A stretch of DNA of 64,000 nt from Baaleninema simplex PCC 7105 (GCF_000332355.1 NZ_KB235962.1:430564-494563), one strand, 5' to 3'; positions 1-8,656 are shown, counted from the first letter of the stretch. The notes: a model not told the origin generated them from the letters alone. A program made the numbers and translations.

Positions 1-123
1 GAGTAATCCTCCCAAATAGTGTCTAAACCCCTTTTTTTGTGCTTGGGTTTTGAAGTCGGGGTCGAAACGCTTGCACCACTTCTCAAAGCAGGGTGGCATA
101 GCGGCTGGGGTGGTCTCTCTCAT
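1..123 (-). CDS. Transposase N-terminus, IS701-like (cut by window edge)
   Basis: Read on the minus strand from ATG at 123, 41 codons stay open to the window edge. They contain the segment FRHYLGGLLG, which I recall from the N-termini of IS701/IS4-type transposases in cyanobacteria, preceded by a short WCKRFD stretch. The rest lies outside the window, so I cannot tell an intact insertion sequence from a fragment. It is divergent from the ABC ATPase at 210. The 80 bp between them would hold the outer end of the element; I did not identify a terminal repeat there. The family call rests on motif memory only. Confidence 0.6.
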   Translation of the reverse strand, partial: MRETTPAAMPPCFEKWCKRFDPDFKTQAQKKGFRHYLGGLL

Positions 124-209
124 GGGGACACTCTCCACCTTAAATCCTTGTCAGTCAAGGGTTTTGCTTTTATTTTACCTTTTTTACCGTTTAAGTCCCG
201 TTAAAAACC

Positions 210-965
210 ATGCACTTAGAAGTCAATCACCTGCACAAAGAATTCCAAACGCCGCGCGGTTCTTTGTTGGCGTTGAAAGATATCAATTTACACGTGGAAC
301 AAGGGGAATTTGTCTGTGCGGTGGGGGCGTCGGGGTCGGGAAAATCGACGCTGTTACGGCTGATTGCGGGGTTGGAAACGCCCACGTCTGGAGAAATTCT
401 CGTGGATGGGGAACGGGTGACGGGGCCGGGAAGCGATCGCGGGATGGTGTTTCAACGGTACACACTGTATCCCTGGATGACTGTGGCGGATAACGTGGGG
501 TTTGGTTTAGAACTGCAAGGGGCGTCTAAATTCGAGCGCCGTCAGTTGGTGGAATACTATCTCGATGTAGTGGGATTGATGGAGTTCGCTAAAGCCTTAC
601 CGAAGGAGTTATCGGGAGGGATGAAACAGCGGGTGGCGATCGCTCGCGCGTTGGCGTCACAGCCGAAAATTCTGCTGATGGACGAACCGTTTGGGGCGTT
701 AGACGTGCAGACGAAAGAGACGATGCAGCAGTTTATGTTGGAGTTGTGGGAACGCACGGGAACGAGCATTTTCACGATTACTCACGATGTCGCTGAGGCG
801 GTGTTTTTGGCGCAGCGAATTTACGTTCTCAGCGCTCGTCCGGGGCAAGTTCGCGAAGAGGTTTTCGTGGATTTATCGCTCGATCGCGACTATCATATCA
901 AGCGATCGCCTCAGTTTCAAGATTACGAAATGGCGATTTTGGATGCGCTGCGATCGCAATCATGA
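210..965 (+). CDS. ABC transporter ATP-binding protein (nitrate/sulfonate/taurine type)
   Basis: Cytoplasmic ATPase subunit of an importer in the NrtD/SsuB/TauB group, 251 aa, the normal length. Visible motifs: Walker A GASGSGKST (39-47), Q-loop glutamine near 82, signature LSGGMKQR (134-141), Walker B ILLMDEP (154-160) and switch His near 192. The ending, with a RPGQVREE segment, is typical of this subgroup. No permease or substrate-binding gene is adjacent: a transposase fragment lies upstream and an IS200/IS605-like remnant starts exactly at the stop codon. The final codon and stop (TCATGA) seem to coincide with the end of that remnant, so the native C-terminus may have been replaced. Substrate cannot be assigned; the partners may lie elsewhere or be lost. 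Confidence 0.88.
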   Translation: MHLEVNHLHKEFQTPRGSLLALKDINLHVEQGEFVCAVGASGSGKSTLLRLIAGLETPTSGEILVDGERVTGPGSDRGMVFQRYTLYPWMTVADNVGFGLELQGASKFERRQLVEYYLDVVGLMEFAKALPKELSGGMKQRVAIARALASQPKILLMDEPFGALDVQTKETMQQFMLELWERTGTSIFTITHDVAEAVFLAQRIYVLSARPGQVREEVFVDLSLDRDYHIKRSPQFQDYEMAILDALRSQS

Positions 966-1345
966 ATACTCCTCCACCTGCGTCCCTCGAGGTGGCGGTG
1001 TCTTGGTTAGAAGGGCTTATCCCTCCCGACAGGCGGTATTCTCTCCGAACAGCCAGAACTTTGGCTGGACTGCTCCCCCAAGTCGTTTCCGCTGTGGGGC
1101 TTTTGGTTAGTTTCTTTCGCCTAGAGTCCGACGTGTACGAACCGACTCAGAGGACTTATAGGTTGGGTTTCCCTTTCGCTGAGAGGTCGTGCCTCCAGGT
1201 GGTTCGGAATCTCGTTCCGCCCTTTGCCGTACCGCTCAGGATAGGGCAATTCTAACATAGGTTCGTTGGCAATTCGTCGCCCTAACCCCCACCTGTTCCT
1301 ATGTGGTTGAATGCGGGCTAATTTTGTTCAACAACAGCATAACTC
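966..1345 (-). mobile_element. Degenerate IS200/IS605-like 3' end (tnpB right-end remnant)
   Basis: No convincing coding frame. Read on the minus strand, the segment ends with a hairpin (CCACCT at 990-995 pairing with AGGTGG at 974-979) followed by AGGAGTATTCATGA. This is the arrangement of the right end/omega-RNA end of cyanobacterial IS200/IS605 tnpB elements; compare the hairpin plus AGGATGTCAA that ends the tnpB element at 61393-61435. Upstream minus-strand frames contain several stops, so any tnpB here is decayed. The boundary at 1345 is a guess. Confidence 0.35.
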
Positions 1346-1370
1346 CCAATAGAACAACCGCATTCACTCT

Positions 1371-1402
1371 ATTTGTAGGGTGGGCAATGCCCACCAGCCT
1401 CT
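1371..1402. repeat. Dispersed palindrome GGTGGGCAATGCCCACC
   Basis: A TAGGGTGGGCAATGCCCACC palindrome of the kind scattered in many cyanobacterial genomes. It lies between the mobile remnant and the hypothetical gene at 1520-1999. A second possible hairpin (TATCCCCT with AGGGGATA, about 1460-1490) lies closer to the 3' end of that gene and could act as its terminator. Confidence 0.45.
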
Positions 1403-1519
1403 AACATTTAACGTGGGTAGCGCTTAAGTGCGTAAGTCCAGCCAAAAAAACATCGAGATATCCCCTATCGACATCGCGAAAGGGGATAGGTTCGAGGACT
1501 ATCGTTAATTCACGGGTCA

Positions 1520-1999
1520 TCAACTCGCCAGAGATTCGTTCGGACGGTTGAAGATTTCCAAGGTTTGACGACAGCAATGTTTGAGTTTTTCTTGCACGTC
1601 GGGAACGGGTTCTTTTTTTCCGACGAACTGCCAGTTTTCGATGGTTGAAAACACCCATTGGCGGCCGAGTCCGCTGAATCCGGCCACTTCGACACCGATG
1701 GCGCGAGGTTCGGATTCGACGGTATGAAAGCGAATTTGAATGAGAATGCTACGGCTGTGACACCGAAAACTGTAGCCGGGAAAGTGAAAGCTCATGTCGA
1801 TCGAGTCGGGATCGAGCATTTCTCGCGTTTCGGGATCGTTCGTCCAAGGTTTGAGATCCGATCGCAAATCGGGAAACTCGCCTTTGAACACGTTCACCAC
1901 AGCCGCGATTTTACTGGCAATTTGGAAGTCTTTGGCTTGTTCGGCAGCGTTCACCGCAAATCCCCCTTTTTTGGTAAACCTCATTACAGTGATAGTCAA
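1520..1999 (-). CDS. Hypothetical protein, 159 aa
   Basis: I do not recognise this protein. It is a soluble, mixed alpha/beta-looking sequence with no signal peptide or membrane segment. Its middle part (about 60-130) is rich in aromatic and beta-strand-prone residues (FHFPGYSF, ILIQIRFHTV, QWVFSTIENWQFVG), which looks like a small beta-rich domain. Its N-terminus (KKGGFAVNAAEQAKDFQIASKIAAVVNVF) looks helical. A second methionine at residue 6 is an alternative start. Codon use matches neighbouring genes. The opposite-strand frame at 1658-2236 is longer but has no protein-like composition. The gene stands alone between repeats. Confidence 0.6.
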   Translation of the reverse strand: MTITVMRFTKKGGFAVNAAEQAKDFQIASKIAAVVNVFKGEFPDLRSDLKPWTNDPETREMLDPDSIDMSFHFPGYSFRCHSRSILIQIRFHTVESEPRAIGVEVAGFSGLGRQWVFSTIENWQFVGKKEPVPDVQEKLKHCCRQTLEIFNRPNESLAS

Positions 2000-2158
2000 A
2001 AACAGCGGCGTCTGTTGTTCGTCGCTGACAACTGCGCCAACTGTCTTTTATTTATTAATAACGCGGCTCGGGCGATCGTGAGGGCGATCGCTCCCTCCAC
2101 AAAACAAGCTAAACCTCCGCCAATGGAGGATTTGGGGGAGGTTTCAGGGGGATTTATC

Positions 2159-2218
2159 GAAAGTGCGACGCACCGCTATCGCGAAAGTGCTACGCACCGC
2201 TATCGCGAACGCACCGCC
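2159..2218. repeat. 24-bp tandem repeat forming the 3' end of the IMPase gene
   Basis: Two near-identical 24-bp units (GAAAGTGCGACGCACCGC plus TATCGC, 2159-2182 and 2183-2206; one base differs) are followed by a partial third copy. This resembles the short CGCTATCGCGAA-type repeats dispersed in cyanobacteria. The array supplies the TAG stop (2200-2202) and the last codons of the minus-strand phosphatase gene. Confidence 0.7.
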
Positions 2219-3063
2219 TCGAGAAGATCTTGGTGAACCGTTTCCGAAGCAGCCACGAGAAGGCCGGGACGTTCGTAGTTGTCGCATTCGTGTAACGGTG
2301 GTGGCGGCGAACCGTCGAAAGTGGTGACGATACATCCGGCTTCCTGCGCCACGAACGCTAAGGCTGCGCCGTCGATGAACTTACCGGAATCGAGAATCGC
2401 CCCCGTCAACTCGTTCGCCAACATTTTGTTGAAATTGGGAACCGCTACGTCTGGGGAGTAAGCCACCGCCAAATCGACCACGGTATAGCGGTCTTTTAAC
2501 GCCTGTGCGATGGGGGTTAATCCCAGTCCCAAATACACCGTCGGGTGCTTGGATTCTATGTGGAACTGCTGCGCCGCCTCGAATGCGTCGTCTAGAGTTC
2601 CTCGAAACGCCCCTTCACCCCGCAAGGCGTAGTAATAGGCGTTTTCGCTGGGAGACAAGGCCAGAACCCCCTGAAATTCGTCGCGATCGAGGACGCAGAG
2701 AATCACCTGATAGTTAGGGTGTCCGTCGAGATAAAACCGGGTTCCGTCGATGGGATCGAGGGTGACGAGATAATCTCCCGCCTCCCCGAGATCGATCGCC
2801 CGAAAATACTTGGTATTGGCGGACTGTTCGTGTTCTTCGCCGAAAAAGCGCACCTGCGGGAAATGCGCCAACAGTGCCACTTCTACGAAGTTTTGAACCG
2901 ACAAGTCCGCATCGCTTAACGCCGCTGCAAAGGCGTTTTCCGGGTAGTCTTTCTGTGGACGGACGCCGATCCGAGATTGAATCTCGCGAGCGTAAGCCCC
3001 AGCGGTTTTAAGATAGGGTAGCAAGGTGGACAGGAGAAGGCGCGGAGTGGGAATGTTCGTCAT
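2200..3063 (-). CDS. Inositol monophosphatase-family protein
   Basis: 287 aa, of the Mg-dependent IMPase/FBPase/bisphosphate nucleotidase superfamily. These enzymes remove phosphate from small phosphorylated molecules in the cytoplasm. Metal-site motifs are visible: GEEHE (75-79) and DPIDGTRF (103-110). The third site, canonically WDxAAG, appears as IDGAALAFVAQEAG (230-243), so the Trp is lost but the Asp is kept. Substrate is not predictable; inositol phosphate, a sugar phosphate or PAP are all possible. Its start overlaps the stop of the upstream gene by 4 bp (ATGA type), so the two are translationally coupled. The stop codon lies inside a dispersed repeat. Confidence 0.82.
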   Translation of the reverse strand: MTNIPTPRLLLSTLLPYLKTAGAYAREIQSRIGVRPQKDYPENAFAAALSDADLSVQNFVEVALLAHFPQVRFFGEEHEQSANTKYFRAIDLGEAGDYLVTLDPIDGTRFYLDGHPNYQVILCVLDRDEFQGVLALSPSENAYYYALRGEGAFRGTLDDAFEAAQQFHIESKHPTVYLGLGLTPIAQALKDRYTVVDLAVAYSPDVAVPNFNKMLANELTGAILDSGKFIDGAALAFVAQEAGCIVTTFDGSPPPPLHECDNYERPGLLVAASETVHQDLLEAVRSR

Positions 3064-3695
3064 GGAGTATTTTGTTCTAACTCTGCTTCGGATTCGGAGT
3101 CTTCGGAATTAGACGGTTCGCCTTCTGGCGATCGTACCTCGCTCTCTTCCTCAGCGGGTTCGGGTTCCACTTCGCTGGGGGGTTCAGTTAGGGAAACTGT
3201 TTCTTCAGCGACGGAGATTTCCGGTTCTGTGGAGGCGGTGGCTTCCTCAGCGGGTTCGGGTTCTGCTTCGCTGGGGGGTTCGGTTACGGGAACTGTTTCT
3301 TCAGTGACGGAGATTTCCGATTCCGGTTCTGTGGTGGCGGTGGCTTCTGTCGCAGAAGTAGCGACAGGTTCTGATGTCGCTGTTGTTGGCGAGGCTGCAT
3401 TTCGATCGGATTTCGTGACCGGGAAAAATTCGCCTTCAAGAGCGATTTGTCGGATTACACCACGATCGAGATTTCTTTTGCCTCGCTGTTGGGACAATTC
3501 GGAGATTTTTTCACCTAACTTTTGTCCCTTTTGCTCGGCATCTTGTAAGTTTCCCGAAGAGACGCTAGCAATTTTCCGCACGATAAAATTTAATTCTTTG
3601 CTTCCCCGTCGATTGCTAACATCGATTCCCTTATCGACTAGGATGCTTTTCGCAGCTTTTTTGACAGCTTTTTCAAAGGTTTTAGCGGATGACAT
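3060..3695 (-). CDS. Hypothetical protein with acidic Pro/Glu/Thr repeat tail
   Basis: I do not recognise the family. Residues 1 to about 100 are basic and helical (FEKAVKKAAKSIL, KELNFIVRKIA). The rest is an acidic, Pro/Thr/Ser-rich, probably disordered tail with two copies of a roughly 33-residue unit (core ISVTEETVPVTEPPSEAEPEP against ISVAEETVSLTEPPSEVEPEP, one or two substitutions per ten). ATG at 3695 is preferred: AAGG lies about 9 nt upstream, whereas the longer frame to 3722 would need TTG. It lies downstream of the MATE gene and overlaps the phosphatase by 4 bp, so it is probably co-transcribed with the phosphatase. Confidence 0.7.
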   Translation of the reverse strand: MSSAKTFEKAVKKAAKSILVDKGIDVSNRRGSKELNFIVRKIASVSSGNLQDAEQKGQKLGEKISELSQQRGKRNLDRGVIRQIALEGEFFPVTKSDRNAASPTTATSEPVATSATEATATTEPESEISVTEETVPVTEPPSEAEPEPAEEATASTEPEISVAEETVSLTEPPSEVEPEPAEEESEVRSPEGEPSNSEDSESEAELEQNTP

Positions 3696-3885
3696 TGTAG
3701 CTTGCCTTCGTGCAATAAACAAACACGTCTTTACTCTAATACCTCGAACTGTAAATTAACAGTCAAACATCTAATTTTTAAATTTTAGATAATCTTTCTT
3801 AAATCTCTTCTTAATCTAGAACGCTGTCCGATCGATGGGAGCGAACCACAAAGCTGCCGATTCGTGTTGGAATCGACAGATCGAT

Positions 3886-5292
3886 TTAAAGTTTTGATAT
3901 GCGTCCGTCTCGCTCGTTTAAGTGATGAAACATTAGATTCGACAGCAATTTCTGGAAGCGCCAGATAAACAACCCCGCCACGACAGTTACGGCAACGGCT
4001 TGTCCGAGCCACAGTCCAATACTTCCTAACTTGAAATAAAACGCCAGTCCGTAACCGACCGATAAACCCACACCCCAATATCCGAGTACGTTCGTTAGCA
4101 TGGGAATTTGCGTGTCTTGAAGTCCTTGAAGCGATCCATAGACTGCCTTTTGGACGCCATCTAAAACTTGAGCGATCGCGGCGATCGTTAGAAGTGGTAA
4201 AGCTGTCTCGAACACTACTGCATTCTCAGGATTCTGCACATCTAAATAAATGCCAATAATTTGTTTGGGAAAGAGTAAAAACGCGATCGATACTCCAAGC
4301 ATAAATAGAGCAGTGACACTCACGCTCACCCATGCAGCTTGTTGAATTCCCGTGCGATCGCGTTGTCCTAACCATTGTCCGACTCGTACAGTCGTCGCAT
4401 AAGAAATTCCTAACGGCACCATGAATACGACCATTAATGTTTGAAAGACAACCTGATGTGCGGCTAAGGCATCCGTGCCTAATGTTCCCATCCAAAACAT
4501 CATGACTAAAAAGAAACCAGCTTCTAATCCCGAAAATAAACCAATAGGTATGCCCACCCATGCTACCTCTTTTAAGACTTGTAGTCTGATGTGATGAAGC
4601 TTTTGAAAAATGCGATAGCATTTCAATTTTGGATGTACAAAAACGTAGATCGCTAGGGCTAAAAACATTCCCCATAATGCTAAGGTACTCGACAACGCTA
4701 AGCCAGCTAACTCTAATCTCGGAAACCCCAATTTCCCAAATCCTAAAATATAGTTTCCAGTCACGTTTAATGCCGTTCCCAAAACCATAATTATCATGAC
4801 AGGACGAGCTTGAGACAGAGCAGCCACTATCGCTCGCAACGCCGCAAATCCGATGGCAGGAAATAAGCCCCACGACATGATATCGAGATACGTCCGAACG
4901 AGTTTTACGGTGGTTTCCGTTTGTCCGCTACGAGCGAGAATGGTTTCGAGATTTCCAGTGGCGATCGTTAGCGGTATCGCGACTAACAATCCCAACCATA
5001 ATCCTTGACGAGCCACTTGTTCGATACGTTTTTTCTGTCCCGCTCCAAAGGCTTCAGCAACCAGCGGACTGATTCCCATGACGACACCACTAGCCATGGT
5101 CATAATCGAAATAAAAATGATTGAAGCGAGTCCACCAGCCGCTAAAATTTCTGGCCCCATTCTTCCCATCATAATGGTGTCGGCAAATCCTGTTGCGGAT
5201 TGAGCAACTTGGGCGCTGGCGAGGGGAACGGCAAGTTTTAAAAATTCGCGAATTTCAATTTGGAGGTTATATCGCTGTGAAAGGTGGCTCAT
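3886..5292 (-). CDS. MATE family efflux transporter (NorM/DinF type)
   Basis: 468 aa integral membrane protein, the usual MATE length, with about 12 hydrophobic segments. The N-terminal half contains the family-like segments LAVPLASAQVAQSATGFADTIM and GRMGPEILAAGGLAS. The second half repeats the pattern (VGIPIGLFSGLEAGFFLVMMF, then LGTDALAAHQVVFQ). Such proteins export cationic drugs, organic acids or metabolites by Na+ or H+ antiport; substrate cannot be inferred. ATG at 5292 opens the frame. Upstream lies a 900-bp AT-rich gap. It may head a minus-strand unit with the acidic-tailed protein (190-bp gap) and the phosphatase. Confidence 0.9.
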   Translation of the reverse strand: MSHLSQRYNLQIEIREFLKLAVPLASAQVAQSATGFADTIMMGRMGPEILAAGGLASIIFISIMTMASGVVMGISPLVAEAFGAGQKKRIEQVARQGLWLGLLVAIPLTIATGNLETILARSGQTETTVKLVRTYLDIMSWGLFPAIGFAALRAIVAALSQARPVMIIMVLGTALNVTGNYILGFGKLGFPRLELAGLALSSTLALWGMFLALAIYVFVHPKLKCYRIFQKLHHIRLQVLKEVAWVGIPIGLFSGLEAGFFLVMMFWMGTLGTDALAAHQVVFQTLMVVFMVPLGISYATTVRVGQWLGQRDRTGIQQAAWVSVSVTALFMLGVSIAFLLFPKQIIGIYLDVQNPENAVVFETALPLLTIAAIAQVLDGVQKAVYGSLQGLQDTQIPMLTNVLGYWGVGLSVGYGLAFYFKLGSIGLWLGQAVAVTVVAGLFIWRFQKLLSNLMFHHLNERDGRISKL

Positions 5293-6207
5293 GATTAGTC
5301 GGTCTGTATATTTTGGAGATCGGGAGCTGTAACGATCGATCGGTTATCCTTCAGTCCCGATCTGCCAGGCAAAAAAATGGCACGTTAGTATCGAATCTTA
5401 ACATATTTTAATATGGATCGATCGCGACTCACTTGATTTTTTGGTTTTGGGACATAAGCAATAAAAAATCAGGAGTTTCGTCGATTTAAGTTTGTAATAA
5501 TACGACAGTTTGCTCGTTTTGTTAAGTCGTAAAAAGCAACTATTTGTCCGATCGGCGAGAAATAAAAACTACAAAATAAAATATTTTTTAAAAAGTAAAT
5601 TTATTATATTTGATATTTTTGACAAAAATATTTGACTTAGCTTTTTATTCTATTCGATTTACTTAAAACTCGTGTTTTTATATAAACGCGTGCGATCGCG
5701 CAAATTCAAATTCCAAAAAAATCGTGAATTTTTTTCGATTTCAAAACGACTAAATGTTTGTATCGATCGAAATCATTTTTTTTAAGCACTCATATTTGTT
5801 GTTATCCAAAAGTATGAATATAAATTGATTTTTTTTAATTATTGATAATATCGATTTGTGTGAATTTAAATTTTATATGAATTATTGTTTTTAAATTAGA
5901 TTTAGATCGATTGAAAATATTTATTTTGTTTTGATACACATTGATGCCAGACTCAAAAGAACGTTCAAAACCTAAAATTCACTCAAGCGCGATCGCGCTA
6001 AACAAGATGCGATCGCGCCTTAAAACGATTGCGATCGCATTTTAAGTTTCAGATCGAAGGCTTAATTTGTCTTATTGTCGATCTTGCAAAGCAGTAAAAC
6101 TTTACGACTTAAATCTCCAGTTTTTCATTTATAGAGTCGGCACACAATTTAAATGATGCTGCTATACAATTAATTTCAATTGACTCAACCGATTCCCCGA
6201 ACGTTCT
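5293..6207. other. AT-rich intergenic island
   Basis: No credible gene in 915 bp. From about 5393 to 5960 the sequence is strikingly A+T-rich, with many T and A runs, unlike the GC-balanced surroundings. The right end (about 5985-6045) carries three HIP1-type palindromes in 60 bp. It separates a minus-strand and a plus-strand gene, so it must hold two promoters. No clear DnaA-box cluster was seen. Confidence 0.7.
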
Positions 6208-7818
6208 ATGACTGCTTTAACGCCGTTCCACACTCTCCCCCTCCAACAGCAAGTCGCCCAGATGTTTGTGGTTCGGGCATCGGGACATTTATTCGATTCG
6301 CAAATTCGCTATCCGGCGTGGGAACCCCAACGTCAAACCCTACAGCGGTGGATTGGCGAACTCGGACTCGGCGGCGTGTTACTCATCGACGGAAGTGCGG
6401 CGGAGTTACGGTTGAAAACCCAGCAGCTACAGGAGTGGGCAGATATTCCCCTGTTGCTGTGTGCGGATATCGAAGAAGGGGTGGGACAGCGATTTTCCGG
6501 GGCGACTTGGTTTCCGCCGCCGATGGCATTGTCGGAAATTGCCCGTCGGGATTGGGATAAAGCGATCGAATATGCCGAACTGATGGGGGCGATGACGGCT
6601 CGAGAAGCGGTTGCGACGGGGTTAAACTGGATTCTCGCCCCAGTGGTAGATGTTAACAACAATTCCGACAATCCGGTGATTAACGTGCGATCGTTTGGCG
6701 AAACGCCAGAGGTCGTATCGGCGTTGGCGACGGCGTTTTTACGGGGAACGCAGCGATTTTCAGTGTTGGCGACGGCCAAGCATTTTCCGGGTCACGGCGA
6801 TACGAGCGTCGATTCTCATTATCATCTTCCCACGATTCCTCACGATATCGATCGCCTGTCAGCGGTAGAACTCCCGCCGTTTAAAGCAGTCGTCGCCGCC
6901 GGTGTCGATGCTGTGATGACTGCCCATTTGCGAGTTCCGGTGTGGGACGCAGACGAACCAGCCACGATGTCGCAACGGATTTTAACGGAGCAGTTACGCC
7001 GAAAGCTGGGCTTTGAAGGGTTGGTGGTGACGGACGCTTTGGTGATGGGGGCGATCGCCAAACGTTACGATGCGAACGAAGCTCCGATTTTGGCGATCGA
7101 GGCGGGAGCTGATATCGTCTTGATGCCTAGCGATCCCGAGGGGGGAATTCAGGCGGTTTGCGAGGCGATCGAATCGGGACGCATTTCTCGCGATCGCCTT
7201 TGTCAATCCCTCGATCGCATTTGGCAGGCGAAAATGAAGGTCTGTTCTCAGCCCCTTTCGCCAACGTCGCCCCAGCAAGATCTCGATCGCATCGCCACTC
7301 CAGACACGCTCGATCTCACCCGATCGATCTTGCGAGAATCGGGTCGCCGTCAAGGACAGCGCCTATCTACAGTGTCCTCGGGATACAATGTCGTTATCGT
7401 AGACGATTGGTTGCGGTGTTCTTTTCTCGGACACCAAACTCCTGCCATCGCACTTCCCAAACAACAAGGATTTGCACCTTATTTAGTCGATCTCGGTGGT
7501 AACTGCCAACCTCCAGAAATGGGAACGGGACGACCGACAATCGTACAGGTTTTCGTCCGAGGTAATCCCTTTGGCAGTAGTCGAGCGATCGCCGAACTCG
7601 CCGACACCTGGCTTAATAAATTATTAAAAACTGGCGATCTCGTGGGGTTTTCGATCTATGGTAGTCCCTATACTCAGGAGCAAATTAGTCAAAAGCTGCC
7701 GCTCTCGCTTCCAGTGGGGTTTTCGTTCGGGCAAATGCCTGAAGCTCAAGCGATCGCCCTCGAAGCCTTGTTTGGAAAAACTCCCTTACAGTGGTCTGCT
7801 CTCAAGCCTCTAGCTTAG
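6208..7818 (+). CDS. Glycoside hydrolase family 3 protein (NagZ-like beta-N-acetylhexosaminidase)
   Basis: 536 aa. Residues 10-340 form a GH3 N-terminal barrel with NagZ hallmarks: KHFPGHGDT (191-199) followed by DSHYHLP, the loop that carries the catalytic His, and VVTDALVMG (273-281) with the nucleophile Asp276. NagZ removes GlcNAc from peptidoglycan fragments during wall recycling. Standard NagZ is about 340 aa; here a further 190-residue C-terminal domain follows a linker near 350, as in two-domain GH3 enzymes. No signal peptide, so probably cytoplasmic. The ATG is the first in frame after a stop and lacks a strong Shine-Dalgarno. Monocistronic by context. Confidence 0.87.
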   Translation: MTALTPFHTLPLQQQVAQMFVVRASGHLFDSQIRYPAWEPQRQTLQRWIGELGLGGVLLIDGSAAELRLKTQQLQEWADIPLLLCADIEEGVGQRFSGATWFPPPMALSEIARRDWDKAIEYAELMGAMTAREAVATGLNWILAPVVDVNNNSDNPVINVRSFGETPEVVSALATAFLRGTQRFSVLATAKHFPGHGDTSVDSHYHLPTIPHDIDRLSAVELPPFKAVVAAGVDAVMTAHLRVPVWDADEPATMSQRILTEQLRRKLGFEGLVVTDALVMGAIAKRYDANEAPILAIEAGADIVLMPSDPEGGIQAVCEAIESGRISRDRLCQSLDRIWQAKMKVCSQPLSPTSPQQDLDRIATPDTLDLTRSILRESGRRQGQRLSTVSSGYNVVIVDDWLRCSFLGHQTPAIALPKQQGFAPYLVDLGGNCQPPEMGTGRPTIVQVFVRGNPFGSSRAIAELADTWLNKLLKTGDLVGFSIYGSPYTQEQISQKLPLSLPVGFSFGQMPEAQAIALEALFGKTPLQWSALKPLA

Positions 7819-8180
7819 GAGAAAAGCCCGTCGGTCGGAAGCTTGGCTCGTGCGATCGTCTGTTAACAAAAAAGCGAGCGTGCGATCGGCAAATCTCCGA
7901 AACTCGCAGTTTCAGCCCCTCAGCGGTAGCGAACTTTACTAAACTTCATTAAACTTGAGTATAATTGGGAAGTGACAAGGACAAAAAACCAAATAATTTC
8001 AGTATCATGGGTTACAAGCACTTTACCCAAGCTTTACTCGAACGCAGGGTGTAAGGCTTGTTGCTTGTCCGGTTCTAGCCGATAAAAAAATCACAATTGC
8101 CCCTTAGTCACGAGTTCGAGATCGGCTATCCTGTCTCACCTGTTCCTGATGCCAGCCAGCTAAGAAAACGAGGGATCGTT
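7819..8180. other. Intergenic region and leader of the DUF4327 gene
   Basis: No gene seen. A likely promoter with TATAAT lies at 7960-7965 and leaves a transcribed leader of about 210 nt before the DUF4327 start. The leader contains a partly self-complementary stretch (around 8025-8085), but I cannot match it to a known riboswitch. Confidence 0.5.
7935..7965 (+). promoter_or_regulatory. Candidate promoter for the DUF4327 gene
   Basis: A perfect -10 hexamer TATAAT (7960-7965) with a weak -35-like TTTACT (7935-7940), 19 bp apart. Position and strand suit the gene at 8181. Inferred from sequence alone. Confidence 0.4.
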
Positions 8181-8408
8181 ATGACTTTTACAACAACTGC
8201 TCGATATACTATCGCTATAATTAAAGACGAAGCCTCACAGCTCGTCCAGCAAGGCGCAGTTAGCAGACAACAACCGATCTATACCCTCTGCCGACATATT
8301 CCCGCTCGCGAATGGTCTTCGGTCGAAACTGAACTCGAAAACCATGACTTTTTGTTACGCGATCGCATTGGCGACCTGATCGGCCCCGAAACCTGGGAAA
8401 ACGACTAA
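8181..8408 (+). CDS. DUF4327 family protein
   Basis: 75 aa, a small soluble protein found essentially only in cyanobacteria; function unknown. Family features visible: IIKDEASQLVQQGAVSRQQPIYTL, the central REW, and the acidic end ETWEND. The frame is open from 8097, but ATG at 8181 (MTFTTTARY) gives the family's normal N-terminus and is preceded by GGGA-type purines. It has a diverged paralogue in this window at 17004-17222. No operon partner. Confidence 0.8.
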   Translation: MTFTTTARYTIAIIKDEASQLVQQGAVSRQQPIYTLCRHIPAREWSSVETELENHDFLLRDRIGDLIGPETWEND

Positions 8409-8572
8409 TTACTCGATCGGATAGCTTGTCTGTCGAGCAGTCTGTTAACAAGTGCGCCCAGCTTAACTCTTGCCAAATTATTAAATCAAGGAAGCGGGCA
8501 ATGTGAAGTAACGAATGTTACCGTCTGTTATTTTTTTCCCGCTTCGCGATCGCCACCTCTAAAAAACAAGCA

Positions 8573-8601
8573 GTAGAGACGTTATCGTACAACGTCTCTA
8601 C
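8573..8601. repeat. Hairpin repeat GTAGAGACGTT / AACGTCTCTAC
   Basis: Perfect 11-bp inverted repeat around a 7-nt loop, a dispersed palindromic repeat common in cyanobacterial intergenic DNA. It lies between two convergent genes (8408 and 8657) and could serve both as a transcription barrier, although it has no T-run. Confidence 0.65.
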
Positions 8602-8656
8602 TTCCCATATCAAGGCGATCGTAGCGATCTCGCAGGAGTCCGATAAAACCGAACGA

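Noticed and set aside
962-1255. A 97-codon plus-strand frame overlapping the ABC ATPase stop
   Set aside because: It begins inside the presumed mobile-element end, has no recognisable domain and no ribosome site. The region is better explained as a right-end remnant on the other strand.
1658-2236. A 192-codon plus-strand frame opposite the 1520-1999 gene
   Set aside because: It ends inside the 24-bp repeats and has no protein-like pattern; the minus-strand frame has more natural composition.
5393-6180. AT-rich island as a replication origin
   Set aside because: No cluster of DnaA boxes was recognised and no dnaA or dnaN gene is near.
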